Below, one piece after another: positions 32,245 through 33,577 of a stretch of DNA of 33,577 bases. The position numbers and the translations under genes are program-made. The stretch is from an uncultured Sphingomonas sp. (lineage in GTDB: Bacteria; Pseudomonadota; Alphaproteobacteria; Sphingomonadales; Sphingomonadaceae). The notes under the pieces are model-generated. The model saw nothing but the letters and a program-made list of their open reading frames with translations, ran no database searches and had not been told where the DNA came from. Positions within the stretch are counted from its first letter, which is position 1, and the number at the start of each line of letters is the position of its first letter. The stretch is taken from NCBI RefSeq assembly GCF_946478955.1, contig NZ_CAMLDL010000021.1:1-33577 (forward strand), given 5' to 3'.

Positions 32245-32646
32245 ATGACCGAAACCATGGACCCGACCGCCTGGAGCGCGCTGCTTCTCGGCTTGTTCAC
32301 GCTGGCCGCCGCCATCGGGGCGCTGCGTAATCCCGGCAGTTGGAAGGCGATGATGGACGAGATCGAGCGGTCACCCGCGCTTCAGATGTTGTGCGGGTTC
32401 GCCGAAATGATTGCGGGCGCCATCCTCTACCTTGCCAATCCATGGGTCCCCGACGACATTCTGACCTGTATCATGAAGGCAATTGGTGGGTTCATGATGG
32501 TCGAGGCATTGGCCGTGACGGCGATGAGCGACGTCTATTTCCAATTCTGGCTCAAGAGCTTCACCCGCTTCCAGCGTGGTTGGGCCCTTTTCACGCTGCT
32601 CCTAGGGATCGGCCTTGTGACATCGGGCATGCTTCGCATCGGATAA
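32245..32646 (+). CDS. Small four-helix membrane protein, no recognised family
   Basis: Predicted 133-residue membrane protein with four hydrophobic segments: AWSALLLGLFTLAAAIGAL, LCGFAEMIAGAILYL, IMKAIGGFMMVEALAVTAM and WALFTLLLGIGLVTSGML. A short acidic/basic loop (NPGSWKAMMDEIERSP) lies between helices 1 and 2. The ATG at 32245 has a GGGGAGG ribosome binding site. I do not recognise the family. It is divergent from the SRAP-like gene across 95 bases, and the TPP riboswitch of thiC begins about 30 bases after its stop. Confidence 0.75.
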   Translation: MTETMDPTAWSALLLGLFTLAAAIGALRNPGSWKAMMDEIERSPALQMLCGFAEMIAGAILYLANPWVPDDILTCIMKAIGGFMMVEALAVTAMSDVYFQFWLKSFTRFQRGWALFTLLLGIGLVTSGMLRIG

Positions 32647-32675
32647 GATTGCGCCGGTCGCCGTGCACGCCTAAA

Positions 32676-32772
32676 GATCTCCAATCCCCGGGGAGCCGAT
32701 AGCGGCTGAGAGGCAGTTCACGACTGCGACCCGTCGAACCTGATGCCGTTGATACGGACGTAGGGAGGGAGC
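32676..32772 (+). ncRNA. TPP riboswitch (THI element) upstream of thiC
   Basis: Aptamer recognised by its conserved blocks in order: GGGGAGCC (32690-32697), GCGGCTGAGA (32702-32711), the variable P3 stem GCAGT-tcacg-ACTGC, GACCCGTCGAACCTGAT (32728-32744), a CCGT-tgat-ACGG stem, and ACGTAGGGA (32758-32766). These match the THI-box consensus for pyrimidine and pyrophosphate sensing. It precedes thiC, the classic target, so high thiamine pyrophosphate should repress thiC. Confidence 0.93.
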
Positions 32773-32810
32773 GAAGCGCCAACCGCCCTCGCGTCCCTCC
32801 CAAGATGGAG
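32763..32810 (+). promoter_or_regulatory. Expression platform of the thiC TPP riboswitch (translational type)
   Basis: GGGAGGGA (32763-32770), which overlaps the 3' strand of the aptamer base stem, can pair with TCCCTCCC (32794-32801); three more pairs form beyond one bulge. TCCCTCC could alternatively mask the thiC Shine-Dalgarno GGAG (32807-32810). No T-run follows, so control is probably by ribosome access rather than termination. Confidence 0.65.
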
Positions 32811-32813
32811 TGA

Positions 32814-33577
<764 letters not shown>

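Overview
The window is a GC-rich chromosomal segment, most probably from a member of the Sphingomonadales (Alphaproteobacteria). That assignment is inferred from gene content and synteny: a Flp/Tad pilus locus of CpaA-F type, an SUV3-like helicase followed by an S4 protein and a 7Fe ferredoxin FdxA, a TauE/SafE plus TIGR02186 pair, CysN-CysC fused to one protein, and palindromic repeats of the CGTCATTGCGAG type. No rRNA, tRNA, insertion sequence, prophage or CRISPR array was found.

Region 1 (1-13716, minus strand) is one long Tad (tight adherence) pilus gene cluster. In transcription order it holds flp pilin, a terminator-like palindrome, cpaB, the secretin cpaC, a small lipoprotein in the cpaD position, tadG, two TadE-type pseudopilins, cpaE/tadZ, the ATPase cpaF/tadA, tadB, tadC, two TPR proteins and the prepilin peptidase cpaA. 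An IalB-like exported protein and rlmN (cut by the window edge) follow on the same strand. Most junctions overlap by 1-4 bases or are separated by a few bases, so this looks like one transcription unit. A 444-base gap upstream of flp carries a CtrA-like TTAA-N6-TTAA element next to a TTGACA hexamer.

Region 2 (14161-17776) looks like an envelope glycan module: a DUF2569 membrane protein (minus strand), a membrane family 2 glycosyltransferase resembling NfrB, and an overlapping outer-membrane barrel gene whose C-terminus resembles that of NfrA. Both Nfr-like proteins are cut-down versions of their E. coli counterparts. This is the best candidate here for a little-described system.

Region 3 (17868-23605) holds a TauE/SafE permease coupled to a TIGR02186 protein, a HerA/FtsK-type ATPase, and a small unrecognised gene between hairpin-rich gaps. 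It ends with a LysM/M23 peptidase on the minus strand.

Region 4 (23713-27908) is an SUV3-like RNA helicase, an S4 RNA-binding protein, fdxA and a MipA/OmpV barrel. A palindromic repeat is inserted directly at the S4 start.

Region 5 (27905-33577) holds sulfate activation (cysD, cysNC and a coupled small membrane protein, minus strand), a secreted four-EF-hand protein, an SRAP-family protein that has lost key catalytic residues, and a small four-helix membrane protein. It closes with a TPP riboswitch in front of thiC, which runs off the right edge.
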